Part shown: in pieces, positions 56,302 to 64,000 of the stretch | Numbering within the stretch: the first letter of the stretch is position 1 | How the letters are laid out: each line of letters begins with the position of its first letter | NCBI RefSeq assembly: GCF_038006045.1 | Contig: NZ_JBBOUK010000001.1 | Span: 847,001-911,000, forward strand | Length of the DNA stretch: 64,000 nucleotides | Reading direction: 5' to 3' | Origin: Exiguobacterium sp. FSL W8-0210 | Lineage (GTDB): Bacteria > Bacillota > Bacilli > Exiguobacteriales > Exiguobacteriaceae | The notes under the pieces: generated by a model | The model's input: only the letters and a program-made list of their open reading frames with translations | Told to the model about the DNA's origin: nothing | The model's database searches: none | Translations under genes and position numbers: made by a program

Positions 56302-56346
56302 GACACCCGTGAAATGAAAAAACATTTTTCGGGTGTCTTGTCGTTT
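56302..56346 (+). terminator. Terminator of cshB
   Basis: GACACCCG and CGGGTGTC close a stem whose inner part pairs GAAATG with CATTTTTC; TTGTCGTTTT follows. Confidence 0.75.
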
Positions 56347-56389
56347 TCAAGATTTGGTACACTGTAAAAAGAGAAAGGTGGAAAAGAAC

Positions 56390-57292
56390 ATGAAAATAGG
56401 TTCACACGTCTCCGTTTCGGGGAAAAAAATGCTGTTAGGTGCAAGTGAGGAAGCGGCATCTTACGGTGCAACGACGATGATGGTCTATACAGGAGCACCT
56501 CAAAATACACGCCGTAAGCCGATGGAAGAGTTACGGATTCAAGAAGCATTGCAACATATGAGTGCTAATGGAATAGAGGAAATCGTCGTGCATGCGCCGT
56601 ATATCATCAACTTAGGGAATACGACGAAACCCGAGACATTCGAACTCGCTGTTTCGTTTTTAGCAGCAGAAATTAAACGAGCAGAAGCGCTTGAAAAGGC
56701 GCAACACATCGTATTACATCCTGGTGCGCATGTCGGTGCTGGGGAAGAAATCGGAATCAAACGGATCGTCGAAGGACTCAATGAAGTACTGACAGGTGAC
56801 GAACAGGTCAAGATCGCGCTTGAGACGATGGCTGGAAAAGGATCGGAAATCGGAAAAACCTTCGAGGAACTTGCTCAAATCATCGAAGGCGTCACACATC
56901 ATGATCGTCTGTCCGTCTGTCTCGATACATGTCACGTGCATGATGCAGGATACGATATCGTGCACGACTTAGATGGTGTTCTTGAACAATTCGACCGGAT
57001 CGTTGGACTGGATCGTCTTGGTGTCATCCATGTAAATGACTCAAAGAATATCCGTGGTGCTCGAAAGGACCGTCATGAAAATATTGGTTTCGGTGAGATT
57101 GGATTTGATGCCTTACATCGTGTCGTGCATCATCCTGCTCTAGCACATTTACCGAAAATCTTAGAGACGCCATACATCGGGCTCGATCCAAAGAAAAAAG
57201 TGGCACCGTATAAAAAAGAAATCGATATGTTACGTTCGGGTGCGTTTGATGCAGACTGGCGTCTACCGATTCTAGGAGCACCAGTCGAATAA
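56390..57292 (+). CDS. nfo: Deoxyribonuclease IV (AP endonuclease)
   Basis: A 300-residue TIM-barrel trizinc enzyme that cuts DNA at abasic sites. It has IGSHVSVSG at the N-terminus, [45 protein letters not shown] and ILETP, carrying the zinc ligands. ATG 56390 has AGAAAGGTGG upstream; longer frames are rejected. Confidence 0.97.
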   Translation: MKIGSHVSVSGKKMLLGASEEAASYGATTMMVYTGAPQNTRRKPMEELRIQEALQHMSANGIEEIVVHAPYIINLGNTTKPETFELAVSFLAAEIKRAEALEKAQHIVLHPGAHVGAGEEIGIKRIVEGLNEVLTGDEQVKIALETMAGKGSEIGKTFEELAQIIEGVTHHDRLSVCLDTCHVHDAGYDIVHDLDGVLEQFDRIVGLDRLGVIHVNDSKNIRGARKDRHENIGFGEIGFDALHRVVHHPALAHLPKILETPYIGLDPKKKVAPYKKEIDMLRSGAFDADWRLPILGAPVE

Positions 57293-57312
57293 CTCATAAA
57301 GGGGTGTCTGTG

Positions 57313-57930
57313 ATGTGTCATATACTCGTCGTTGATGAGACTAGTTTTGCGATACGACAAGCTGTTGTCCACTACTATGAAACAAAGGAACCGTTTTATT
57401 TGCCGGCAGAACTGGTAGAGGGAGAAGAGGTGTTTCTTGCGACGACTGACGGTATCATGGCGTATGCTGAAGCCTTGTTCACCGAGTATACGACACGTCC
57501 AGAAGATCCATTTTGGTTGACGAATGCTGACGACTCGGAAGGGTCATATGTGTGCCTTGATCTCATCAGTGTGGATTTACGTCATCCCTTACTTGGACGA
57601 CCAATCGATCAACTTGGTCTTAAAACTGGACCGGTCGAAGGCGTGTTTCGCACGCGTCTGCTTGATTCATGGCAGTATGGGTATTTCGAAACGGATGTAC
57701 TGACACTCGAACAATCTAAACAACGTCGAATCGAGCGCTTCAAGGAGCGAAATCATCTGGAACAAGTCGCGCGTCAATGTATGCATTGTGAGGATTCTAG
57801 GCAGTCGTTACTGGAATGGCATTTGACACCAGAAGGATATCAGACGGTTTGCCCGACCTGTCACCGATGGTTACATCAACAGATGCTTCATGCGGTGGAT
57901 ACGGCAGCAGCAACGGAAGAGAGTGAGTAA
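57313..57930 (+). CDS. HNH-like zinc-finger protein of unknown function
   Basis: A 205-residue protein I do not recognise as a named gene. The C-terminal part has C156-x2-C159, H170 in EWHLTPEG, C180-x2-C183-H184 and H188, the spacing of a treble-clef HNH/McrA-like fold. The N-terminal 120 residues (starting MCHILVVDETSFAIRQ) match no family I know. It follows nfo by 20 bases and may be co-transcribed, hinting at nucleic-acid processing, but nuclease activity is not shown. ATG 57313 lies eight bases after AAAGGGG. Confidence 0.75.
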   Translation: MCHILVVDETSFAIRQAVVHYYETKEPFYLPAELVEGEEVFLATTDGIMAYAEALFTEYTTRPEDPFWLTNADDSEGSYVCLDLISVDLRHPLLGRPIDQLGLKTGPVEGVFRTRLLDSWQYGYFETDVLTLEQSKQRRIERFKERNHLEQVARQCMHCEDSRQSLLEWHLTPEGYQTVCPTCHRWLHQQMLHAVDTAAATEESE

Positions 57931-57995
57931 AATCTTTTCCTATTCAAGCAGAGCTCGCACGATCGACATTTAATCATTAAAACTATAAAAAGAAT

Positions 57996-58045
57996 CAAAA
58001 AACAGTTCTCTTTTCTGCGCTGGCAGCAAAGAGAACTGTTTTTGT
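57996..58045. terminator. Bidirectional terminator between the HNH-like gene and the XapX gene
   Basis: AACAGTTCTCTTT pairs with AAAGAGAACTGTT, and CTGC/GCAG forms an inner stem with loop GCTG; A and T tracts flank it. Confidence 0.92.
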
Positions 58046-58050
58046 TTGGA

Positions 58051-58221
58051 TTAGAAAAAGCGTTCTACTAAAAATAGATAGATTTTCATCCCAAGGAAGA
58101 CACCGAAGATTCCGACGACGGCTGGAAAAACAGGTGGGGCAGGAATCGGCAGTTTCAGTGCGGTAAACACGACGCCGCAGATGACGCCGGCGAGAAGGGA
58201 TAATAAGATTTGCTGAAGCAT
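58051..58221 (-). CDS. XapX-domain membrane protein (56 aa)
   Basis: A very short gene on the minus strand, ATG 58221 with AAAGGA eight bases before, TAA at 58051. The 56-residue product has two hydrophobic helices around LKLPIPAPPVFPAVVGIFGV, the XapX (DUF1427) signature. Family function is unknown. Confidence 0.88.
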   Translation of the reverse strand: MLQQILLSLLAGVICGVVFTALKLPIPAPPVFPAVVGIFGVFLGMKIYLFLVERFF

Positions 58222-58286
58222 ACATTTCGTCCTTTCTGCTGTAAATCAACATTTGAAGTAGAGTACGTAGTAAAACATGACCAACA

Positions 58287-60440
58287 TCATGTAGCATTTT
58301 GATCAAGAATGACTTTGTCCTCTTTCTTTTCGATCGTGATCCACTTTTGTGTTAATGGTGTTGTAAAACTAGGTTTTTGTTTGAGTTTGCCGCTCGTATA
58401 GTCTTGAATCAGCAACTGGGATTCACAGCTCTGTTTTCCGTCCTTCACGTAATGATAGGATCCATCCGCTGCCTGTTCACGCGACTTCACATTATCAGCA
58501 AGGGCGAGGGCGAGACAATCCTTTAAATACTCTTTATGTTCTTCGTCCATGATCGGGAACAAGATTTCAATCCGTTTTCGCATGTTACGTGTCATCCAGT
58601 CAGCGCTTGACCCATACATCAAATCCTGTCCGTTGTGATGGAAGTAGAAGATGCGTGAATGCTCCAAGTAACGATCGACGATCGAGATGACGCGAATGTT
58701 CTCCGAAACATCAGGAATGCCAGGGCGCAGACAACAGACGCCCCGAACGATGAGTTCGACTTGGACACCGGCACGCGATGCCTTGTAGAGCCGTAAAATG
58801 ATGTCTTTTTCCGTTAAACTATTCATCTTGGCAACGATTCGACCATTTCCGTGTTTTTTATGATGATGAATCTCTTCATCAATCAATGACAGGAACTTCT
58901 CAAGCATTGCATTTGGTGAAGTTTGAATGACGTTCCATTCTGGCTGTTCCCCGTATCCGGATAACCAATTGAAGAAGTTCGTCGCATCTTCGGCGATCTC
59001 TTCCCGAGCCGTCAGCAATCCGACATCCGTGTATAACTTCGCCGTCGAATCATTATAATTGCCGGTACCAAGATGGACGAAACGCTGAATCTTGCCTTCG
59101 TGGAGTCGGACGACGAGCGTGATCTTCGAGTGGGTCTTTAAATCACTATATCCGTAAATGACATGGGCGCCGACCTTTTCTAGTTGCTTCGCCCACTCGA
59201 TGTTCTTCGCCTCGTCGAATCGAGCCTTCAGTTCAACGAGAACGGTGACCTGTTTCCCGTTCTCCGCTGCCGTTTTCAAGGCCTTGATGATCGGAGAATC
59301 ACCAGATACGCGATAAAGCGTTTGTTTGATGGCAAGGACGTTCGGATCATTCGCCGCTTGGACGATGAACCGGACGATCGGATCAAACGTATGATACGGA
59401 TGATGCAAGAGATAGTCGCGTTCCAGCAATTGATTAAACAGATTTTTTGAACTATCGAGTGCCGGTGGGTCGACCGGCATGATCGTCTGATAAATCAAAT
59501 GATCATATTCAATACCGATTTGACTGTAGAAGGCAAAGGAGAACGTCAAATCAATCGGACCATCCACGGCAAAGATGTCGCGTTCCTGTAAATCCAGTAC
59601 ATCGCGTAACATGTTGAGCAGTTCGGTATTGATGGCAGCTTTTTGAACTTCGAGTCGAATGGCGACTCCCCAACGCCGTTTTTTTAATTCTTTCTCAATC
59701 AGCTTTAATAAATCATGGGTACCTTCCTCATGAAACGGAAGGTCGGCATTACGCGTAATTCGAAACGGCATGGCAGACAACACACGATAACCTTTGAATA
59801 GACTATCGATGAAGGCGATGATGACGTCTTCGAGTAAGATGACAGCCGTCGTCTCGTCATCTTCTACCGGTAAATCGACGAATCGTGGCAAGACAGCAGG
59901 TACTTGTACGAGCGCCAAATTTCGTTTTGTCCCGTCTTCTGCCTCAAGCACCGTCGCAATGTTGAGTGACTTTGACGAGAGCATCGGGAACGGACGATAG
60001 GCATCGACGGCAACGGGCGTGAGTACCGGAAAGACTTGTTCACGGAAAAAGGATTTTACATAGGTCGTTTGTTCCGAAGTCAGAGCGTCGTATTTCAAGA
60101 ATGTAATGCCTTCATCGGATAACGTCTGATTGATTGCTTGAAATGCTTCGTATTGCCGATCGACTAACTCTTTTGTTTTCGCTGCGATCGCACGTAACTG
60201 TTGTTTGGGTGTCATCTGTTGTTTATTTTCTGGTTTATTGAACCCGGCGAGTACTTCATCCTTTAAACCACCGACTCGTACCATATAGAACTCGTCTAGA
60301 TTGGAACTAAAGATACCGAGAAACTTAAAACGTTCCATTAGCGGATTGCGTGTGTCAAACGCTTCATCCAGCACACGTTTGTTGAACTGGAGCCAGCTGA
60401 GCTCACGATTATTGAAATGTTCCGGTATGTCGAGCTTCAT
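58287..60440 (-). CDS. ppk: Polyphosphate kinase 1
   Basis: A 717-residue enzyme that makes polyphosphate from ATP. The N-terminal domain is NRELSWLQFNKRVLDEA, with FPVLTPVAVDAYRPFP. The phospho-histidine block is VHLGTGNYNDSTAKLYTD; NSLTEKDIILRLYKASRAGV and YGSSADWMTRNMRKRIE are in the C-terminal domains. ATG 60440 overlaps the ppx stop by 4 bases and follows AAAGGAG; both genes form one operon. Confidence 0.96.
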   Translation of the reverse strand: MKLDIPEHFNNRELSWLQFNKRVLDEAFDTRNPLMERFKFLGIFSSNLDEFYMVRVGGLKDEVLAGFNKPENKQQMTPKQQLRAIAAKTKELVDRQYEAFQAINQTLSDEGITFLKYDALTSEQTTYVKSFFREQVFPVLTPVAVDAYRPFPMLSSKSLNIATVLEAEDGTKRNLALVQVPAVLPRFVDLPVEDDETTAVILLEDVIIAFIDSLFKGYRVLSAMPFRITRNADLPFHEEGTHDLLKLIEKELKKRRWGVAIRLEVQKAAINTELLNMLRDVLDLQERDIFAVDGPIDLTFSFAFYSQIGIEYDHLIYQTIMPVDPPALDSSKNLFNQLLERDYLLHHPYHTFDPIVRFIVQAANDPNVLAIKQTLYRVSGDSPIIKALKTAAENGKQVTVLVELKARFDEAKNIEWAKQLEKVGAHVIYGYSDLKTHSKITLVVRLHEGKIQRFVHLGTGNYNDSTAKLYTDVGLLTAREEIAEDATNFFNWLSGYGEQPEWNVIQTSPNAMLEKFLSLIDEEIHHHKKHGNGRIVAKMNSLTEKDIILRLYKASRAGVQVELIVRGVCCLRPGIPDVSENIRVISIVDRYLEHSRIFYFHHNGQDLMYGSSADWMTRNMRKRIEILFPIMDEEHKEYLKDCLALALADNVKSREQAADGSYHYVKDGKQSCESQLLIQDYTSGKLKQKPSFTTPLTQKWITIEKKEDKVILDQNAT

Positions 60441-61975
60441 GAAGGAAGATCTCCTTTCGTTTCGAAGGTAATCGTACAATCAATGATTCGTTCCAGGTGT
60501 TTCTTTTGTTTTTCCGCTTTTTCGACTTCGAATCCATAATCATGATCCCCTGTATCGAGGACGAATTGGAGTTGATCCTTTTCAAGGAACAGTTCCAAAT
60601 GATCGACAGCTTTTCGCTCCGTCACGTCGAGCGCATGACTTAATTTGAGGAGAGATCCAAGTAGGTCGAAGCGATCCAGCGATTTTTCCGTAAACCAGTC
60701 CTTGAAAGGTTTCGCAAGCTGGTTCATCCGTTTGGCAGAAGAATAGGAACTGACGAGCGAGAGAGCAACGCGATCCTTGTGCGTCATGCCATTCAATTCG
60801 GTATTCGTCAACAGGTAGAACGTCTGGTCCGATCGTGTATCTGGATTAATGTATTGTCCACAATAAAATAAGCGACTTGCTGAATCAAGCAGTCGTAGAT
60901 CAGACGCGCGTTCTGAAATCAAGTCGAGCGTGACGAGCTGCCGGTACATCGATTTGGCGAGTGTTCCAATATAGGACGCACGATCTCGATTGACCTTATA
61001 GTCGCTTTCGAGCTGATAGAGACTTTGCTCACGTACGTTTTCAATCCGACGGTATGCTTCGTCCTGCACATCGAACTCGTAAACAAGACCTTCGCGAAGA
61101 CCGAGATTACTCATGACGAATTCTTCCGCTTCGATGTGATGGGCTAACTCTTGAATCGCAATCAATGCCGGCAGGAAGATATCAATTCGATCTTTTGAGA
61201 GTCCTTCGATTTTCGATAGTTGTTTCGCCGACTTTCCTTCGAGATCGTCGACCATCTTCGCGAGTTCTTTCGCTTTGATTTGATATTGGTGAACACTTCG
61301 AAGGGGATAGTCCTGATTCGACTGATGGATCCGAACGAAATTTCGGGCAGAACCACCGACACCGATTAAAGGAAGCTTTTTATCACTCAGCCATAGAATC
61401 GATTCGAATTGTTCCCGTAGGAATTTCACCAATTTCTTCTTATCGCTGGCACTTAGTGTCTCGTCCGAAACGAATTGCCGTGTCAAGGTGACGGCACCAA
61501 ATGGAAAGCTGTGATACGCCACCATTTCGCGATTTTCAATCAAGGTGACTTCCATGGAACCACCACCAATATCGACAGAAAAGCCATCAGTCAGGAAGGT
61601 CGAATTGATGATGGCAAAATAGCCATAGTATGCTTCTTGTTCATCTGTCAGAACCTGAATGGAAAAAGGCGTGTTTTCTGTAACGGATTCAACGATGGCA
61701 TCTCGGTTCGTTGCATTACGGATGGCTGCTGTCGCGACACAAATCGTTTCTTCGACTTCATGGGTGACACCAACTTCATAAAAACGATGTAACGTTTCTT
61801 CGAGTAAGGCGATGCCTTCATCATCCAGTGCTCCATCCTCGTTGATGTGAGCAGATAATCGGGCGACGACTTTAATATTAATCTTCTCGATATAGCGACC
61901 AGAAGCGATCGGATGGAAGATAACATAACGAATCGAGTTGGAACCGATATCGATGACTGCAAGTTCTTGTTTCAA
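60437..61975 (-). CDS. ppx: Exopolyphosphatase (Ppx/GppA family)
   Basis: A 512-residue protein of the actin-like ATPase superfamily that releases phosphate from polyphosphate ends or hydrolyses pppGpp. N-terminal LAVIDIGSNSIRYVI is the phosphate-1 motif; FSVDIGGGSMEVTLI is phosphate-2; a C-terminal HD-like helical region follows. The start is most likely TTG 61975 (reading KQELAVIDIG), nine bases after AGAGGAG; longer frames run into the intergenic region. It is the first gene of ppx-ppk. Confidence 0.92.
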   Translation of the reverse strand: MKQELAVIDIGSNSIRYVIFHPIASGRYIEKINIKVVARLSAHINEDGALDDEGIALLEETLHRFYEVGVTHEVEETICVATAAIRNATNRDAIVESVTENTPFSIQVLTDEQEAYYGYFAIINSTFLTDGFSVDIGGGSMEVTLIENREMVAYHSFPFGAVTLTRQFVSDETLSASDKKKLVKFLREQFESILWLSDKKLPLIGVGGSARNFVRIHQSNQDYPLRSVHQYQIKAKELAKMVDDLEGKSAKQLSKIEGLSKDRIDIFLPALIAIQELAHHIEAEEFVMSNLGLREGLVYEFDVQDEAYRRIENVREQSLYQLESDYKVNRDRASYIGTLAKSMYRQLVTLDLISERASDLRLLDSASRLFYCGQYINPDTRSDQTFYLLTNTELNGMTHKDRVALSLVSSYSSAKRMNQLAKPFKDWFTEKSLDRFDLLGSLLKLSHALDVTERKAVDHLELFLEKDQLQFVLDTGDHDYGFEVEKAEKQKKHLERIIDCTITFETKGDLPS

Positions 61976-62057
61976 ATGACTCCGACTCCTCTCTGCGATG
62001 CGTGCACTAAAAGAATTCCCTCTCTGAACAATCCGGAAACAGCTAGCTTCTTTCTTT

Positions 62058-62063
62058 ATTATA
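62058..62063 (-). promoter_or_regulatory. Possible -10 box of ppx-ppk
   Basis: TATAAT on the minus strand about 85 bases before the ppx start. No good -35 is seen at 17 bases. Confidence 0.35.
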
Positions 62064-62102
62064 CCTTGAATGTTTTCTAAGGAGGATAGGAAGTTGCTAG
62101 AG

Positions 62103-62131
62103 TTGCACCAATAATTGGCGGGCGCTATAAT
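62103..62131 (+). promoter_or_regulatory. Sigma-A promoter of znuC-znuB-zur
   Basis: -35 TTGCAC (62103-62108), 17-base spacer, perfect -10 TATAAT (62126-62131). Confidence 0.85.
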
Positions 62132-62144
62132 AAGACAGTTGATT

Positions 62145-62165
62145 AAGGCGTAATTATTCCGTTTT
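62145..62165 (+). promoter_or_regulatory. Zur box
   Basis: A 21-base dyad with core CGTAATTATTCCG that matches the B. subtilis Zur box (AAATCGTAATNATTACGATTT) at 17 of its 20 fixed positions. It lies just downstream of the predicted transcription start, placed to repress the operon when zinc is plentiful. Confidence 0.85.
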
Positions 62166-62177
62166 ACGAAAACGGAA
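62157..62177 (+). other. 9-bp inverted repeat overlapping the Zur box and ribosome site
   Basis: TTCCGTTTT-ACG-AAAACGGAA is a perfect stem with a three-base loop. Its right end runs into the AAGGAG site of znuC (62176-62181), and its left arm is the end of the Zur box. Confidence 0.7.
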
Positions 62178-62190
62178 GGAGTGAAAATAA

Positions 62191-62958
62191 ATGGAAACAA
62201 CAATCATCGAGATTGATCAAGTCAGCTATGATTACCCAGATCGTCGGGTGTTGAATCAAGTCTCGTTTCAGGTCGAGCAAGGACAATTTTTAGCCATTGT
62301 CGGGGAAAATGGATCCGGAAAATCGACACTGATCAAATGTATATTAGGGTTATTGCAACCGAAAGGAACGATTCGTTTATTTGGACAATCCCAATCACAA
62401 TTCAATGAATGGTGGCGGATTAGCTATGTTTCGCAAAAAGCGGCAGCGTTCAACTCCGGTTTTCCGGTGACTGTCGCAGAAGTCGTTGAGATGGGACTGT
62501 ACGCCAAAAAAGGACTCTTTCGTCGCTTATCTCGCGACGATCGAGACAAAGTACGAACGGCCCTTGAAACGGTCGGAATGTGGGAGCGGCGCGATTCAAA
62601 AGTCGGCGACCTATCCGGTGGTCAACAACAACGTGTTTTCATCGCACGTGCGCTCGTCAACGATCCTGATTTAATGATCTTGGATGAACCAACCGTTGGT
62701 GTCGATCAGCGATACGTGAAAGAATTTTATGAGATCTTAGAAGAACTTCGTCGAGATAAGCGCCGGACATTCGTTCTTGTCACGCATGATATTCACTTCG
62801 TCAGTAAACTTGTCACGGATGTGATTCATCTGGTCGATGGACGTTTAGGGTGTAACTGTGGCATCAAGGAATACTGGGAACTAGATGAACAGACGATCCG
62901 CTCCCTTTATCCGGTTCCGGGACGTGTTCTCGTTCATGAAGGGAAGAGTGTCCAATGA
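62191..62958 (+). CDS. znuC: Zinc ABC transporter ATP-binding protein
   Basis: A 255-residue ATPase of the metal-type ABC importers. Walker A GENGSGKST (about residues 37-45), signature DLSGGQQQRVFIARAL, Walker B LMILDEPTVGVD, and switch His VTHD. The C-terminal cysteine and histidine pattern GRLGCNCGI is near residue 222. It pairs with ZnuB; the Zur box upstream and the zur gene downstream support zinc as substrate. Overlaps znuB by 4 bases. Confidence 0.94.
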   Translation: METTIIEIDQVSYDYPDRRVLNQVSFQVEQGQFLAIVGENGSGKSTLIKCILGLLQPKGTIRLFGQSQSQFNEWWRISYVSQKAAAFNSGFPVTVAEVVEMGLYAKKGLFRRLSRDDRDKVRTALETVGMWERRDSKVGDLSGGQQQRVFIARALVNDPDLMILDEPTVGVDQRYVKEFYEILEELRRDKRRTFVLVTHDIHFVSKLVTDVIHLVDGRLGCNCGIKEYWELDEQTIRSLYPVPGRVLVHEGKSVQ

Positions 62959-63824
62959 TTGAAGCGTTCATGACGTTAAAGTTTTTACAGTACGCTTTAG
63001 TGGCTGCCATTCTGATCGGATTCACGGCACCATTGATCGGTTCGTTCGTCGTCGTCCGGCGGATGAGTCTAATCGCAGATGCGCTTTCGCATGTCACGTT
63101 AGCTGGAATTGCACTCAGTCTCTTGATCTCTGGAATGGTCGCACAATTAGCGGACTTGAATCCACTGTATTTAGGAATCGTAACGGCGGTCATCGCGGCA
63201 CTGACGATCGATTGGTTGCGTGCGAAATACAAGCATTTCCAAGAACTCGCAATCCCAATCATCATGGCGACAGGGATGGGGCTTGGAGCAACATTCATCA
63301 GTCTCGCGAACGGCTTTTCAATGGATCTCGTCTCCTTCTTGTTTGGAACGGTCTCGGCTGTCGCCTTGACGGATGTGTACACGATTCTTATCGTGACGGT
63401 CGTCGTCGTCATCTTCGTCTTTGCTTTTTATAAGGAATTGTTGTTCCTCTCCTTTGACGAGGAGCAGGCGCGCGTTTCCGGGATTCGCCTTCGCTTAGTG
63501 CATATTCTCTTTATGATCGTCGTTGCGCTTGTCATTGCGATCAGTATGCGAATCGTTGGGATTTTGCTTGTCTCAAGCTTAATCACGTTACCGGTTGCGG
63601 CAGCACTTCGAATTGCGAAGAGTTTTAAGGCGACGATCTTTTTAGCCATCATATTTGGTGAAGTTGCGACAGTACTTGGGCTCATCCTGGCCTATCAGTT
63701 CGATTTGGCACCAGGTGGAATGATCGTCTTGCTTGCGGTACTGGAGCTGATCATCGTGATGCTGTTGGAACGTTTTTGGATAGGAGGGAAAACACATGAA
63801 GACGAACATCGAACAAGCGCGTGA
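62955..63824 (+). CDS. znuB: Zinc ABC transporter permease
   Basis: A 289-residue membrane protein of the ABC-3 metal permease family with about eight helices: FLQYALVAAILIGFTAPLIG at the start, RRMSLIADALSHVTLAGIA (typical metal-permease loop) and LLFLSFDEEQARVSGI. The C-terminal tail is polar (KTHEDEHRTSA). The substrate-binding protein (znuA) is not in the operon. Overlaps the zur start by 29 bases. Confidence 0.94.
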   Translation: MIEAFMTLKFLQYALVAAILIGFTAPLIGSFVVVRRMSLIADALSHVTLAGIALSLLISGMVAQLADLNPLYLGIVTAVIAALTIDWLRAKYKHFQELAIPIIMATGMGLGATFISLANGFSMDLVSFLFGTVSAVALTDVYTILIVTVVVVIFVFAFYKELLFLSFDEEQARVSGIRLRLVHILFMIVVALVIAISMRIVGILLVSSLITLPVAAALRIAKSFKATIFLAIIFGEVATVLGLILAYQFDLAPGGMIVLLAVLELIIVMLLERFWIGGKTHEDEHRTSA

Positions 63825-64000
63825 ACGCATGAAGGCTTCCGGGTTTAAAATGACACCGAAGCGTCTCGATTTGCTATCGTATCTGTTTGAAGTGAATCGT
63901 TATGTCAGTGCGCGGGAAGTAGCAGAAGCTCTTCGAACGTCTCATCCTTCGTTAAGTTATGATACAATCTATCGAAACTTGAATGACTTTTCGGAAATCG
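63796..64000 (+). CDS. zur: Fur-family zinc regulator Zur (5' part, runs off the window)
   Basis: The first 68 residues are visible: a winged-helix DNA-binding domain with KMTPKRLDLLSYLFE and PSLSYDTIYRNL, the Fur-family recognition-helix block. Zinc sites lie beyond the edge. Assignment to Zur rather than Fur or PerR rests on the znuCB operon and the Zur box. ATG 63796 has AGGAGGG before it, inside the end of znuB. Confidence 0.88.
   Translation, partial: MKTNIEQARERMKASGFKMTPKRLDLLSYLFEVNRYVSAREVAEALRTSHPSLSYDTIYRNLNDFSEI

Noticed and set aside
61976-62203. N-terminal extension of Ppx to an ATG at 62203
   Set aside because: It overlaps the znuC start and promoter on the other strand and has no similarity to Ppx; TTG 61975 gives the normal protein start.

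Overview
The window looks like a chromosomal segment of a low-to-mid GC member of the Bacillales, most probably Exiguobacterium. Support comes from a Bacillus-type core gene order (floA, phoH, pgpH, ybeY, dgkA, cdd, era, recO, glyQS, ccpN, ppsR, dnaG, sigA, cccA, trmK, nif3, cshB, nfo). The sporulation genes that sit beside phoH in Bacillus are missing. Exiguobacterium-style features include many 4-bp overlapping operons and A/G-rich ribosome binding sites. The genus call is inference; no sequence search was done.

Layout. Bases 1-12.4 kb hold mostly small metabolic, transport and sensory units: the end of an rRNA pseudouridine synthase gene, two tandem RarD-like permeases, deoC, a BMP-family lipoprotein coupled to a chemoreceptor, a secreted M23 peptidase, an SDR oxidoreductase, a DUF1232 protein, a DedA protein, a HAD phosphatase, an orphan PTS IIC-like permease, a quinone-reductase-like MDR and a 54-aa acidic protein. 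Bases 12.6-27.1 kb are a two-operon cell-surface polysaccharide locus. The first operon has four glycosyl- or methyltransferase genes. The second makes UDP-ManNAcA (dehydrogenase and 2-epimerase), exports the polymer (TagGH-like ABC), O-acetylates it (MBOAT plus DHHW protein) and attaches it to the wall (LCP). Bases 27.2-31.6 kb hold a secreted pullulanase and a convergent dicarboxylate/amino-acid symporter, each with a CcpA-type cre site.

Bases 31.7-51 kb are the conserved core: rpsU-yqeY, the membrane-stress operon nfeD-floA-yqfB behind a sigma-W type promoter, phoH to recO, a T-box controlled glyQS followed by ccpN and ppsR, then dnaG-rpoD, cytochrome c550, trmK and nif3. Bases 51-64 kb hold ispH (inverted), a histidine kinase with an anchored sugar-binding-type protein, cshB, nfo, an HNH-like protein, a XapX protein, ppx-ppk, and a Zur-boxed znuC-znuB-zur operon that runs off the right edge.

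The most interesting points are: two separate units in which a solute-binding protein is locked by a 4-bp overlap to a transmembrane signal transducer (a chemoreceptor in one, a histidine kinase in the other) with no transporter and no response regulator; a methyltransferase with a long C-terminal coiled coil and basic tail in an ABC-exported polysaccharide locus, reminiscent of the WbdD chain-length ruler; and two sequence elements shared by the upstream regions of the two polysaccharide operons. No insertion sequences, prophage, CRISPR arrays, rRNA or tRNA genes were seen.
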